Assembly (NCBI RefSeq): GCF_963664555.1
Contig: NZ_OY761461.1
Location: forward strand, 1,736,001-1,800,000
Direction of reading: 5' to 3'
Source of the DNA: Labilibaculum sp.
GTDB taxonomy: Bacteria; Bacteroidota; Bacteroidia; Bacteroidales; Marinifilaceae
Length of the DNA: 64,000 nucleotides
Every line of letters starts with the position of its first letter. Within the stretch, counting starts at the first letter, position 1. The notes beneath the pieces were generated by a model that worked only from the letters and a program-made list of their open reading frames with translations, was not told where the DNA came from and searched no databases. Shown one piece after another: positions 35,178-44,436 of this stretch. Both the position numbers and the translations under genes were made by a program.

Positions 35178-36887
35178 ATGTTCAAAAAAATCATATTCAC
35201 TGTGGCGATAGCCAGTTTGGCTTGTTCAGTTTCTTATGCGCAGGAAGAAAGAGATTTAAATAAAGAAGTGAAGGTGAAAACCGCTTACCAGCCAAAAATA
35301 AATAAATCAAAGCGAATTGGTGAGTTGCCGGTGGTTCAGGATACAGCAACCTTTACTCCTTCGTTTTCCTATTTTATACAAACAAAACCTTTGGCCGTAG
35401 GATTTTCTCCTGCTTTAATTCCGGCAGCACGAATTGTTGGTGAGCCATTGCAATCAATTAACAGTCATGCCTTAACTCTTGCAGGGGGTAATTATTCAAC
35501 CCTTTTCGGGGATTATCGTTTCAATAACCAACGCTCGAAAATAAGCGATTTTGGAATTCATATTCGTCATTATTCCACCAACGGAAAATTGGAGTTGGAA
35601 AATGGTCGGAAAGCAAAGCCCGATTGGAAAGAACAATTGGCTGAAGTATATGGCAGTGTGTATTTGGATGAGGGAAAGATTTCAGGAAAGGTGTATTACG
35701 AGCACAAAGGATATGATTTTTTCGGATTTCCGGCAGAAGATGATGTTGCGGCAAATTATGTGGATTTATTTCCATATACTGAGCAGGTTCAAAATCGTTT
35801 TGGATTGAATGCAGAGTTTCTTACTGCCTTTAAAGATGAAGAGAAGTTGAATTTTGGTGTTGGTTTGCAATACGAGCACTTTACGGATGATATCTACGTT
35901 ACAGAGAATGATGTATTGATTAGTGCCGAGGCTAAAATTCGTCGTGGTGATGGTTTTTGGAGTTTGAAATCATCTTTTGATTATTTTGCAACCGACGGAA
36001 TTACCAGTATGGAAGAGTTGGGACGCATGTTTGAAAGGAATACTCTCGTTTGGAACTTAAATCCTCAATATTCGCTTAAAACCGGCAATTTGAATTTGAA
36101 ATTGGGATTGAATACCGTTCTTGCCATGGGCGACGATTCAGAAGCAAAACTGTATCCGGATATTGCTGTCGATTTTGAAGCAATTGAAGGCATTATGACC
36201 CTGTTTGCCGGATTGGACGGGGATTTAAAAATGAACAATTACAATGATATTATTGCTGAGAATCCATACGTTTACTCAGGTTTGAATGTGAGACCTTCCA
36301 ATCAAAAATACAAATTGTTTGGTGGTGTAAAAGGCAGTTTGTCTTCCAATTCATCTTTTAAATTATCTGCAGAATACAGCTCTGTTGATGATCAGTACTT
36401 CTTTATGCAAAGAAATGCCGGTGCGGCAAATGCAGATTACTTTGGCCCGACTTACTCAAATAAATTTGATGTGGTTTACGATGATATTAGTTTACTGCGT
36501 TTAGGTGCTGAAGTAAGCGTAGGTTGGACCGATAAATTGGATCTGAATTCAGCAGTCTGGTTTAACAAATATACCCTTGATAAGCAGGCAGAGGCCTGGC
36601 ACAAACCAGAATTTGAAATGAATGTTAATGCCACATATGCATTCACAAGTGATCTTGATTTTCAGGCAGGAGTTAATATATTGGGCGAGAGACCTGTTTC
36701 TCTGGGATCTAAGGTGAAAACATTGGATGCCGTGTATGATCTGAATATTGGTGCGAACTATCGTTTAAATAAGCATTTTACGGCTTTTGGGAAAGCAAAC
36801 AATCTATTTGCCGACAAATACTATCAGTGGGATGGGTATCCTTCTCAGGGATTTAATTTGCTATTGGGTGTGAAAGTCGTATTTTAA
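35178..36887 (+). CDS. Outer-membrane beta-barrel protein related to TonB-dependent receptors, no plug
   Basis: 569 residues. Signal peptide MFKKIIFTVAIASLACSVSYA, a short periplasmic segment (EVKVKTAYQPKINKSKRIGE), then amphipathic strands to the end. The C-terminal portion (GANYRLNKHFTAFGKANNLF, then YYQWDGYPSQGFN and LGVKVVF) is the usual last-strands pattern of TonB-dependent receptor barrels, ending in Phe. No plug domain or TonB box is seen, and the length is short for a receptor, so it is more likely a structural or export-linked barrel. Cotranscribed with the large TPR protein gene 21 nt upstream. Specific function unknown. Confidence 0.85.
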   Translation: MFKKIIFTVAIASLACSVSYAQEERDLNKEVKVKTAYQPKINKSKRIGELPVVQDTATFTPSFSYFIQTKPLAVGFSPALIPAARIVGEPLQSINSHALTLAGGNYSTLFGDYRFNNQRSKISDFGIHIRHYSTNGKLELENGRKAKPDWKEQLAEVYGSVYLDEGKISGKVYYEHKGYDFFGFPAEDDVAANYVDLFPYTEQVQNRFGLNAEFLTAFKDEEKLNFGVGLQYEHFTDDIYVTENDVLISAEAKIRRGDGFWSLKSSFDYFATDGITSMEELGRMFERNTLVWNLNPQYSLKTGNLNLKLGLNTVLAMGDDSEAKLYPDIAVDFEAIEGIMTLFAGLDGDLKMNNYNDIIAENPYVYSGLNVRPSNQKYKLFGGVKGSLSSNSSFKLSAEYSSVDDQYFFMQRNAGAANADYFGPTYSNKFDVVYDDISLLRLGAEVSVGWTDKLDLNSAVWFNKYTLDKQAEAWHKPEFEMNVNATYAFTSDLDFQAGVNILGERPVSLGSKVKTLDAVYDLNIGANYRLNKHFTAFGKANNLFADKYYQWDGYPSQGFNLLLGVKVVF

Positions 36888-36907
36888 ATAAAGTCAAAAG
36901 CATTTGT

Positions 36908-36943
36908 AAAAGGATGTTCTGTTTTTAGAGCATCCTTTTGCAT
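36908..36943 (+). terminator. Terminator of the TPR-barrel operon
   Basis: 13-bp stem AAAAGGATGTTCT / AGAGCATCCTTTT with a GTTTTT loop, 20 nt after the stop; the T run is short. Confidence 0.75.
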
Positions 36944-37018
36944 TTGCATATGTTTGCAAATTGTTTTTTGCGCACTTTTTACTAGTTTTAATAGTATTAT
37001 TAAATTTCTATCGAAATT

Positions 37019-37519
37019 ATGTCCTCTAAATTGATTGGTAAATTAAAATATATACTTCCGCTCGCTATTATGCTCTTTTCATGTGTAAGTGAGATTTGTG
37101 CTCAAAAAGAGGAGCGGTGGAAGCTTTCAGTTAATAATGACCAAAAGCCACTCGAAATTTTAATGGAGATGGGGATGGAGGAAATGGGAGTAACCTACTT
37201 GTTCGATATCACCAGAGATACTCTTAATCTTGCTTTTGTTGCTGAAGAATCAATTGATTGGGATTCACACGGAGTTAGTGTTTTTGCAATGCCAAAAAAC
37301 AGGGAGGTTCTTAAAATTAAACTCGATAATGCCGATATGGAGAATGTTCAGGTTGTTTTTTATAAGATGTGGAAAGCAATGCCTAAAAATTTTAAAAACG
37401 TAACAACAGTATTTGAACTTCACGAATACGGACGCACTAAAGTAGGAGCCGATATCAATAGTTTTATTATTAGGTTTAAAATGAAAAGGCCCCGCCGAAG
37501 TAATTCTATGGAATTGTAA
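37019..37519 (+). CDS. Exported protein of unknown function
   Basis: 166 residues with an N-terminal export signal that can be read two ways: a lipobox at LFSC (Cys22) or a signal peptidase I site after EICA. The mature part mixes strands and helices, with EEMGVTYLFDITRDTLNLAF, a nucleotide-free acidic patch, and a basic end (MKRPRRSNSMEL). I do not recognise a family. It stands alone between the barrel operon and gyrB. ATG start; no promoter element clearly assigned. Confidence 0.6.
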   Translation: MSSKLIGKLKYILPLAIMLFSCVSEICAQKEERWKLSVNNDQKPLEILMEMGMEEMGVTYLFDITRDTLNLAFVAEESIDWDSHGVSVFAMPKNREVLKIKLDNADMENVQVVFYKMWKAMPKNFKNVTTVFELHEYGRTKVGADINSFIIRFKMKRPRRSNSMEL

Positions 37520-37867
37520 ACATAAACGGACACATTTCTCTCCTGATTAATGCTTTTAAAAACAGTTTGTCAAAAACTATTAAAAAGCAGGATTTTTCTA
37601 AATAAAACAGCCGGTAAACTCATCATTTTTACTATCTTTGTTTTACTTTTATTTTTAGGTTTTAGTGATGAGTTAACGTGTTGGTAATAAGTGTATTTTG
37701 TCTTTCTCTCCACTGCCGGTTTTTATCGGTTTAGTCAGAAAAAAACTTTCCTGAGAATAAATTAATTTTTGTACAAAAAAAATATTAGAATATAAGATCA
37801 TGATTTGATCAATAATCATACGGATTTATTGATGGAATAATTTGATTGACAACTAAAGATCTGATAA
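37520..37867. other. gyrB upstream region
   Basis: No gene. It contains an exact -7 element at 37633-37640, implying a leader of about 220 nt, and the palindrome ATGATT-N8-AATCAT at 37800-37819. Confidence 0.5.
37633..37640 (+). promoter_or_regulatory. -7 element for gyrB
   Basis: TATCTTTG matches TAnnTTTG exactly, 228 nt upstream of the gyrB ATG; no clear -33 box. Confidence 0.45.
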
Positions 37868-39829
37868 ATGAGTGATTTAGAAAAGAAACCAAACGGGAAT
37901 AATGAATATTCTGCTGATAGTATTCAGGTATTAGAAGGATTGGAAGCGGTTCGCAAACGCCCTTCTATGTACATTGGTGACGTAAATATTAAAGGTTTGC
38001 ACCATTTGGTGTATGAGGTTGTAGATAACTCGATTGATGAGGCCTTAGGTGGATATTGTAAAAATATCGATGTTTTTATTAACGAGGACAATTCAGTTAC
38101 CGTTAAGGATGATGGTCGTGGTATTCCTACAGAACTGCATGTAAAGGAAAATAAATCAGCACTTGAAGTAGTAATGACTGTTTTGCATGCCGGTGGTAAA
38201 TTCGATAAGGATTCTTATAAGGTATCAGGAGGTTTGCACGGTGTTGGTGTTTCTTGTGTTAATGCATTGTCAATACTTTTAAGTGCGGAAATCCATCGTG
38301 ACGGAAAAATATATCGTCAGGAGTATTCAAAAGGGGTGCCGTTGGCGCCAATAGAAACAATAGGTGAATCTGATTTGACAGGAACTTATATTACTTTTAA
38401 GCCGGATGATTCAATTTTTCTTGTAACTGAATATAAATACGATATTTTAGCTGCGCGTTTAAGAGAATTGGCCTTTTTGAATAAAGAGATTCGTTTGAAT
38501 CTTACAGATAAAAGAGATCTTGATGAGAATGGAGAGCCACGTTTCGAGACCTTTTATTCAAAAGAAGGATTAAAAGAATTTGTTGAATATCTTGATAGTA
38601 CAAGAGAACGGTTAATCGAGGAAACGATTCATGTTTCGATAGACAAGAATGAGGTTCCTGTAGAAATTGCACTTCAATACAATTCTTCTTATTCCGAGAA
38701 TATTCACTCTTATGTGAATAATATTAATACAATAGAAGGGGGAACTCATCTAACAGGTTTCCGTCGTGGATTAACCAGAACATTAAAAACATTTGCTGAT
38801 AAATCAGGAATGTTGTCAAAATTGAAATTTGACATTAGTGGTGATGATTTTCGTGAAGGTTTAACAGCTGTTGTTTCTGTGAAAGTTGCAGAGCCGCAGT
38901 TCGAAGGACAAACCAAAACAAAATTAGGAAACTCAGAAGTAAGTATTGCTGTTGATCAGGCTGTAAGCACAATGCTGGCTAATTATTTGGAGGAACATCC
39001 AAAAGATGCCAGAACTATTGTACAGAAGGTGATAATGGCGGCTACAGCTCGTCATGCCGCTAGAAAGGCCCGTGAATTAGTTCAGAGAAAAACAATTTTA
39101 GGTGGCTCCGGACTGCCTGGTAAGTTATCCGACTGTTCAGATAAGGATCCTGTAAACTGTGAAGTATTCCTTGTCGAGGGAGATTCGGCGGGTGGAACAG
39201 CCAAGCAAGGCAGAGATCGTAAATTTCAAGCAATTCTTCCGTTAAAAGGTAAGATTTTGAATGTTGAGAAAGCCATGCAGCACAAGGTTTTCGAAAGTGA
39301 AGAAATCAAGAATATATTTACTGCCTTAGGGGTTACAATTGGAACCGAAGAGGATAGCAAAGCTGCAAATGTTGAGAAAATTCGTTACCACAAGATTGTA
39401 ATCATGTGTGATGCGGATGTTGATGGTAGTCACATCGCAACTCTTATTATGACTTTCTTTTTCAGATACATGAAATCATTAATCGAAAGTGGTTACCTAT
39501 ATATTGCAACACCTCCATTGTATTTGATTAAAAAAGGTAAGAATGAACAGTATTGTTGGAATGAAGATCAGCGTTTGCGCTTAATTGAAGAATGGGGTGG
39601 TGGAAAAGAATCTTCTTTGCACATTCAGCGTTACAAAGGTCTTGGAGAGATGAGTGCCGAACAATTGTGGTCGACAACCATGGATCCGGAAGTGAGAACA
39701 TTACGCCAGATAACAATTGAAAATGCAGCTGAGGCTGATCATGTGTTTTCTATGTTGATGGGTGATGAGGTTCCTCCAAGAAGAGAATTTATTGAGAAGA
39801 ATGCAACTTATGCCAATATTGATGCATAA
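37868..39829 (+). CDS. gyrB: DNA gyrase subunit B
   Basis: 653 residues. The N-terminal GHKL ATPase has VLEGLEAVRKRPSMYIG (about 18-34), the Asn-bearing EVVDNSIDEA, DDGRGIP and GGLHGVG. A transducer domain follows, then TOPRIM with EGDSAGG (Glu437) and DADVDGSH, and the C-terminal QRYKGLGEM signature. It pairs with GyrA (not in the window) to introduce negative supercoils. The length fits gyrB without the large Gram-negative insertion. ParE is the alternative; the tail EVPPRREFIEKNA and SSYSENIHSYVNNI motif favour GyrB. Closed by a strong terminator. Confidence 0.97.
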   Translation: MSDLEKKPNGNNEYSADSIQVLEGLEAVRKRPSMYIGDVNIKGLHHLVYEVVDNSIDEALGGYCKNIDVFINEDNSVTVKDDGRGIPTELHVKENKSALEVVMTVLHAGGKFDKDSYKVSGGLHGVGVSCVNALSILLSAEIHRDGKIYRQEYSKGVPLAPIETIGESDLTGTYITFKPDDSIFLVTEYKYDILAARLRELAFLNKEIRLNLTDKRDLDENGEPRFETFYSKEGLKEFVEYLDSTRERLIEETIHVSIDKNEVPVEIALQYNSSYSENIHSYVNNINTIEGGTHLTGFRRGLTRTLKTFADKSGMLSKLKFDISGDDFREGLTAVVSVKVAEPQFEGQTKTKLGNSEVSIAVDQAVSTMLANYLEEHPKDARTIVQKVIMAATARHAARKARELVQRKTILGGSGLPGKLSDCSDKDPVNCEVFLVEGDSAGGTAKQGRDRKFQAILPLKGKILNVEKAMQHKVFESEEIKNIFTALGVTIGTEEDSKAANVEKIRYHKIVIMCDADVDGSHIATLIMTFFFRYMKSLIESGYLYIATPPLYLIKKGKNEQYCWNEDQRLRLIEEWGGGKESSLHIQRYKGLGEMSAEQLWSTTMDPEVRTLRQITIENAAEADHVFSMLMGDEVPPRREFIEKNATYANIDA

Positions 39830-39849
39830 ACAGTAAAATACAATATATT

Positions 39850-39884
39850 AAGCCCTTGAGTTTGTTTCTCAAGGGCTTTTTTAT
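39850..39884 (+). terminator. Terminator of gyrB
   Basis: 11-bp stem AAGCCCTTGAG / CTCAAGGGCTT with a 7-nt loop and a T run. Confidence 0.9.
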
Positions 39885-39970
39885 TATCAAATCATCAATT
39901 TTGTGGTTTTTATTTGTTGTGTAAAACAAAATTAATAATTTACCCTACGTAAATTTTAAATGTTGAAAAT

Positions 39971-40537
39971 ATGAATATTTGTGTGTTTTGTTCTTCCAGT
40001 AATTCTGTGGATGAAAAGTATTTTCTGGAAGCTAAAAACCTTGGAACATCAATTGGTGAATCAGGATACAATTTGGTTTACGGGGGAACAAACGTGGGGC
40101 TTATGAATCAGGTTGCAGTTTCGGTTAAAGAGGCTGGAGGAAAGGTGATTGGCGTAGTGCCAAAGCTGATTAATGATTATGGAATATCGGCTGATTTTTT
40201 GGATGAATTAGTCATCACTCCTGACATGTCGGAACGGAAAAAAATTCTGCGTGAGAAATCAGATGCATTTATAGCTTTGCCGGGAGGTTTCGGTACGCTC
40301 GAAGAGATTCTGGAAGTAATAACTTTGAAACAGTTGGGGTATCATAACTTACCAATTGTGTTCATTAATACCGGTGGGTTTTATGATTTCTTAAAAGCCC
40401 AATTTGAATTTTCTTATCAGGAGAATTTTGCAAAAGAGGATTACCGGGACTATTATTTATTTGTAAATAGTTATGATAGTGCTGTGAAATACATTCAGAA
40501 CTATAAAAAAGGACAGTTAAAGACAAAATGGGATTAA
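39971..40537 (+). CDS. LOG-family protein (nucleotide phosphoribohydrolase, Lonely Guy type)
   Basis: 188 residues. Rossmann-like lysine-decarboxylase-like fold with the family motif PGGFGTLEE at 104-112, the Arg-bearing segment MSERKKILREKSDAFIALP, and GGTNVGLMNQVA near 39-50. Relatives cleave cytokinin or AMP nucleoside 5'-monophosphates to free base and ribose 5-phosphate; older annotation as lysine decarboxylase is wrong for this family. Cytoplasmic. The stop codon overlaps that of the convergent hybrid kinase: both are read from the same TTAA. Confidence 0.9.
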   Translation: MNICVFCSSSNSVDEKYFLEAKNLGTSIGESGYNLVYGGTNVGLMNQVAVSVKEAGGKVIGVVPKLINDYGISADFLDELVITPDMSERKKILREKSDAFIALPGGFGTLEEILEVITLKQLGYHNLPIVFINTGGFYDFLKAQFEFSYQENFAKEDYRDYYLFVNSYDSAVKYIQNYKKGQLKTKWD

Positions 40538-43350
40538 TTTTTCAGAAACTGTTTTTCAATAGAATCCAGTAATTTTGCTGTCTTAATTGGTTTTGAGAGG
40601 TAGTCATCGCAACCGGCCGCCATTACTTTTTGTTTGTATTCTTTTTGAAAGTAAGCAGTTTGACCAATAATTGGAATCTGTGAATTGAAGGATTTTATTT
40701 CTTTTGTTGCATCGTAACCGTTCATGATTGGCATTTGTATGTCCATTAGCACAAGATCAATAGCAATTGATTGGCATATTGTTACTGCTTCACTTCCATT
40801 TGTCGCCCAAAGTATTTCTGCCTTGGTATTTGCCAGACTTGCTTTAAAGAAGGAGAAATTAATCTTCTCATCATCTACAATAAGAATGCTCTTTCCTTTC
40901 CAGTTGTAATCTGTTTTTTCATAAATTGCTGATTTTTTAATCTTCAGTTTTTCTCTGTTGTAGGGAAGGGTGACAAAAAAACATGTTCCGGCATTCTCTT
41001 TCGACTCAACTCTTATATCTCCGCCAAGTAGTTCAGCTAACCGGTTCGAAATGGTTAAGCCCAGACCCGTTCCGCCATACTGTCTGGTGTCAGATCCATC
41101 CATTTGCCTGAAGCTGCGAAAGATATTTCCAATTGATTGTTCAGGGATTCCAATGCCGGTATCTTTTACAAAGAATTCGATCTTGTTTTTTTCTTTAAGA
41201 TGATAACCAAACTCAATAAACCCATTGTCGGTAAATTTGATTGCGTTTTCGATTAAGTTTGATAGTAATTGCTCTAACCGATAAGGGTCGGTATAAATGA
41301 TAGAGTCTTTATCGTTTAGGGTCTTTTGAATTTTAAGTATAAGATGGGATTTTTTATTCTTGTTTTTGTGAATGTAATACTTTTCATATAATTCGGAAAG
41401 TAATGAATTAACAGGAGTTTCAAAAGAGGTAAGTTTTATTTGTTTACACTCTATTTTTGACAAATCAATTATGTTGTTAATGAGCTGCAGTAAATTGATA
41501 CCACTTTGTTTTATTAGAGCTCCGTATTCCAGTCGTTCGCTTTCGTTAACTTCTTGAGATGTAATAATCTCGGTAAATCCAAGAATATGATTCATTGGAG
41601 TTCTTATTTCATGAGACATATTCGCAAGAAAAGCTGACTTTAATTTATCAGATTCCTCTGCTTTGTTTTTCGCTTCGGTTAAGTGTTTTTCATATATTTT
41701 TCTCTCCGTAATGTCTCGGTAAATACCGAAAATTGCAATTTGCTCACCATCGACTTCAATTGGATTTCCCATAATAGAAACGTCAATTAGCCTGCCATCC
41801 TTACATTTTCGGACAGTCTCAATTTCTACCAGCTGGCCTTTGGCTGTGATGTAATTTAAATTATTGGCTTCATCTTGTCTTGTTTCATCTGCAAGCAAGG
41901 TATCTATTACCACTCCTTTTAAATCTTCTTTGGTGTAACCAAACAAACTTGTAAATTGTTTGTTGATTTTTATGCCATTACTCTCGTTGTCTGTAATTGC
42001 GATCGCTTCCGGAGAATTTTCGAAAAGTTGTTCAAAGTAGGCAGTTTCAATATTGAGTTGGTGTTCAATTGATTTTCTTTTAAGAATCATCTCATTGGCA
42101 TGTTCACCAAGAATTTTAAATTCTTTAAAATGCAGTTTAGATATGTCAATTATATGCGAATCGCTCGCTGCATTCTTGTAAAATTGAGTTAGAATCTCTA
42201 ATCCTGATTTGCTGATTTTCACCATAAATCGTGTGAACGTAATAATAATGAAAATTGTTAGTAAAAAGATTAAGCCTGCTTTGATAAAATACCCATTTAC
42301 AAGAACTTTCAGCTCATCCTTTTTATTCTGAATTGATTCTGTAAGTTGGCTAATGTGAACACCGCTCCCAATTACCCACTGCCAATCTTTATAGGTTTTT
42401 GCATAAATTAGTTTAGCAATGGATTCCCGACTGCCTTCTTTGTATGGATCCATATATCTCACGAATCCACCGTCTTTATCTGTTCCTCTTGTAATCAGCT
42501 CCTGAACTATCTTTTTGCCATTTCTGTCCTTTTTATTCCAAAGGTTTTGACCAATAAGATCTTTTTGTGTATGTGCTAAACAAGTTCCGTTAAAATTAAA
42601 TACTGCAATTGTAAAGCTTTCATCAAATCGCATTTCTGTGATTTTGTCCAGAATTTTATTTTGAATTTTCAATTGGTAGTTTTCTACATATTGAGTACAT
42701 CCGATGTACCAATTATATGGCTTGAATATTTTAACAAAGGATATTTTAGGATCTATCTTTTGTCCTTCTTCTTTTTGCCAGGAATAGTTTGAGTAACCCT
42801 CTCCTTGATTTACTGCAATTTCGATTTCATTTTTAATAATCGGAACGCCAAAAACATCTTTAAGGGATAGTTTGTTTTGTCCTTCCCATTTTGGGTTTTC
42901 CGGATCCATTTCCACAATTCCCGCCAGGCTGTTTATATAGAAAAAACCACTTCCGTCATTAAAGCGAACAGTGCGTAAAGCATCAGTAATAAGTTTCTTT
43001 ATCTGATCTTCGGTAAGATTGTTTTTACAGCTGTTGTATATGTTTGTTGCAATGGAGTGTGCTTCGTAAACTCTGCTGCTAATGTCCTTCTTTAGTGTAT
43101 TTCTGGTTTGCACTCTCTCGTTTTCAATATAATTTATAAGAGTTTGCGTTTCGTGTTGAAGGGTTTTTTCTTGTATTTTAAAAAAGTCGTCCTGAATTTG
43201 TTTGGATTCTTGCTTAAATTTTTGCCTTGCTTGTTGAACCCAAAAAATCCCAAGAATGGAAACCAGGAGAAAAGAAGTAGCGAGAAGTGAAACCAAGAAT
43301 ACTTTAGAAATACTTTTGTCTTCAATGATTTTAGCCAGAATGAATTTCAT
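40534..43350 (-). CDS. Hybrid sensor histidine kinase with double Cache, PAS and receiver domains
   Basis: 938 residues. Transmembrane helices at about 17-36 and 350-372 bracket a periplasmic sensor with two Cache-like repeats (FFYINSLAGIVEMDPENP around 130; IAVFNFNGTCLAHTQ around 245). Then a PAS domain (about 435-560), HisKA with phospho-acceptor His580 (MSHEIRTPM), HATPase with SNLIENAIKFTDNG, DTGIGIP and GGTGLGLT, and a receiver with phospho-acceptor Asp870 (VLMDIQMPIMNG) and the Thr and Lys of IIGQTA and LSKPI. Cache pairs bind small organic ligands outside the cell; the signal is unknown. It lies 26 nt behind dapF, so may be cotranscribed; no separate output regulator is adjacent. Confidence 0.93.
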   Translation of the reverse strand: MKFILAKIIEDKSISKVFLVSLLATSFLLVSILGIFWVQQARQKFKQESKQIQDDFFKIQEKTLQHETQTLINYIENERVQTRNTLKKDISSRVYEAHSIATNIYNSCKNNLTEDQIKKLITDALRTVRFNDGSGFFYINSLAGIVEMDPENPKWEGQNKLSLKDVFGVPIIKNEIEIAVNQGEGYSNYSWQKEEGQKIDPKISFVKIFKPYNWYIGCTQYVENYQLKIQNKILDKITEMRFDESFTIAVFNFNGTCLAHTQKDLIGQNLWNKKDRNGKKIVQELITRGTDKDGGFVRYMDPYKEGSRESIAKLIYAKTYKDWQWVIGSGVHISQLTESIQNKKDELKVLVNGYFIKAGLIFLLTIFIIITFTRFMVKISKSGLEILTQFYKNAASDSHIIDISKLHFKEFKILGEHANEMILKRKSIEHQLNIETAYFEQLFENSPEAIAITDNESNGIKINKQFTSLFGYTKEDLKGVVIDTLLADETRQDEANNLNYITAKGQLVEIETVRKCKDGRLIDVSIMGNPIEVDGEQIAIFGIYRDITERKIYEKHLTEAKNKAEESDKLKSAFLANMSHEIRTPMNHILGFTEIITSQEVNESERLEYGALIKQSGINLLQLINNIIDLSKIECKQIKLTSFETPVNSLLSELYEKYYIHKNKNKKSHLILKIQKTLNDKDSIIYTDPYRLEQLLSNLIENAIKFTDNGFIEFGYHLKEKNKIEFFVKDTGIGIPEQSIGNIFRSFRQMDGSDTRQYGGTGLGLTISNRLAELLGGDIRVESKENAGTCFFVTLPYNREKLKIKKSAIYEKTDYNWKGKSILIVDDEKINFSFFKASLANTKAEILWATNGSEAVTICQSIAIDLVLMDIQMPIMNGYDATKEIKSFNSQIPIIGQTAYFQKEYKQKVMAAGCDDYLSKPIKTAKLLDSIEKQFLKN

Positions 43351-43376
43351 ATTAAGGTGGAAATAGAATTCAATTA

Positions 43377-44162
43377 TTATGTTGTGAGAGTGCCATTAAA
43401 AACATGTGTTGCAGGCCCTATTAGCCAAATATCTTTAATTTGTTTGTTACTTATTTTTTTGAAATGAACTTCGAGAAAACCACCTTTTGTCTTAATCTTA
43501 AATTTGTTGCTGCCCGTTTTAAAACTGGCACTTATAGCCGATGCAACAACTCCTGTTCCGCAAGAATAGGTTTCATCTTCAACACCTCTTTCGTAAGTGC
43601 TGACAGTAAGGTCTTGATCTTGAAATGATACAAAATTCACATTTGTGCCTTTTTCGGCAAACCTATTGTTGTAGCGTATTTTTTTTCCTTCAGTAAAAGT
43701 GTCGAAACTTTCATGATTGGATATGAATCTTACAAAATGAGGTGATCCAGTATTTAAAAAATAAAAATCTTCACCCATTTCAATATCACAAACATCAATC
43801 ATTTTTAAGCTAACCTGAATACCATCTTCAGTATTGTTTATCTTAGCTTCATGTTCTCCATCAACAGCAATGAATTTTGCTTTTTCTGAGACCAGCCCTA
43901 AATGATAAGCAAAAGCAACAATACAACGACCACCATTTCCACACATGCTGCCTTCTTTTCCATCCGAGTTGTAGTATCTCATTCGAAAGTCGAATCCGTC
44001 TTCATTTTCAAGTAACATTAATCCATCGCCACCAATACCAAATCTTCTGTCGCAAAGTTTTTTAATTAATAAGAAGTTATCCGGAGCAATTCTACCGCTT
44101 CTATTGTCAATTAAAATAAAATCATTCCCGGTTCCCTGATATTTTGAAAATTCAACTTTCAT
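43377..44162 (-). CDS. dapF: Diaminopimelate epimerase
   Basis: Converts LL- to meso-diaminopimelate for peptidoglycan and lysine. 261 residues, two similar alpha/beta halves, with the two catalytic cysteines at Cys74 (MCGNGGR) and Cys201 (SCGTGVVAS). KYQGTGNDFI at 7-16 is the conserved start. ATG at 44162. The hybrid kinase gene follows after 26 nt in the same direction. Divergent from the htrA-like gene with a 274-nt AT-rich region between; no convincing -7 element was found there. Confidence 0.96.
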   Translation of the reverse strand: MKVEFSKYQGTGNDFILIDNRSGRIAPDNFLLIKKLCDRRFGIGGDGLMLLENEDGFDFRMRYYNSDGKEGSMCGNGGRCIVAFAYHLGLVSEKAKFIAVDGEHEAKINNTEDGIQVSLKMIDVCDIEMGEDFYFLNTGSPHFVRFISNHESFDTFTEGKKIRYNNRFAEKGTNVNFVSFQDQDLTVSTYERGVEDETYSCGTGVVASAISASFKTGSNKFKIKTKGGFLEVHFKKISNKQIKDIWLIGPATHVFNGTLTT

Positions 44163-44436
44163 TTTTAAATCTTGTTAAGAAGTGTTAAATACCAATAAAT
44201 TATAAACACTTGTTAAGTTATATCGTTAAAATTGTTTTATAAATGTAATAATCTTATTGGCACTTGTTATTTTGTCACTCAAGAAAATCAAAATTATTTG
44301 ATCCATGAAATAATTTGATTTTTATTTTAGATATAGAAAGTAACATTCGCTTTTCTTTTTATTCGAATAGTAGGAAAGCATCCTGTTTGATTTCAAACAG
44401 ACATTATAGAATTATTAATTAATAAAGTTTTTTCAG

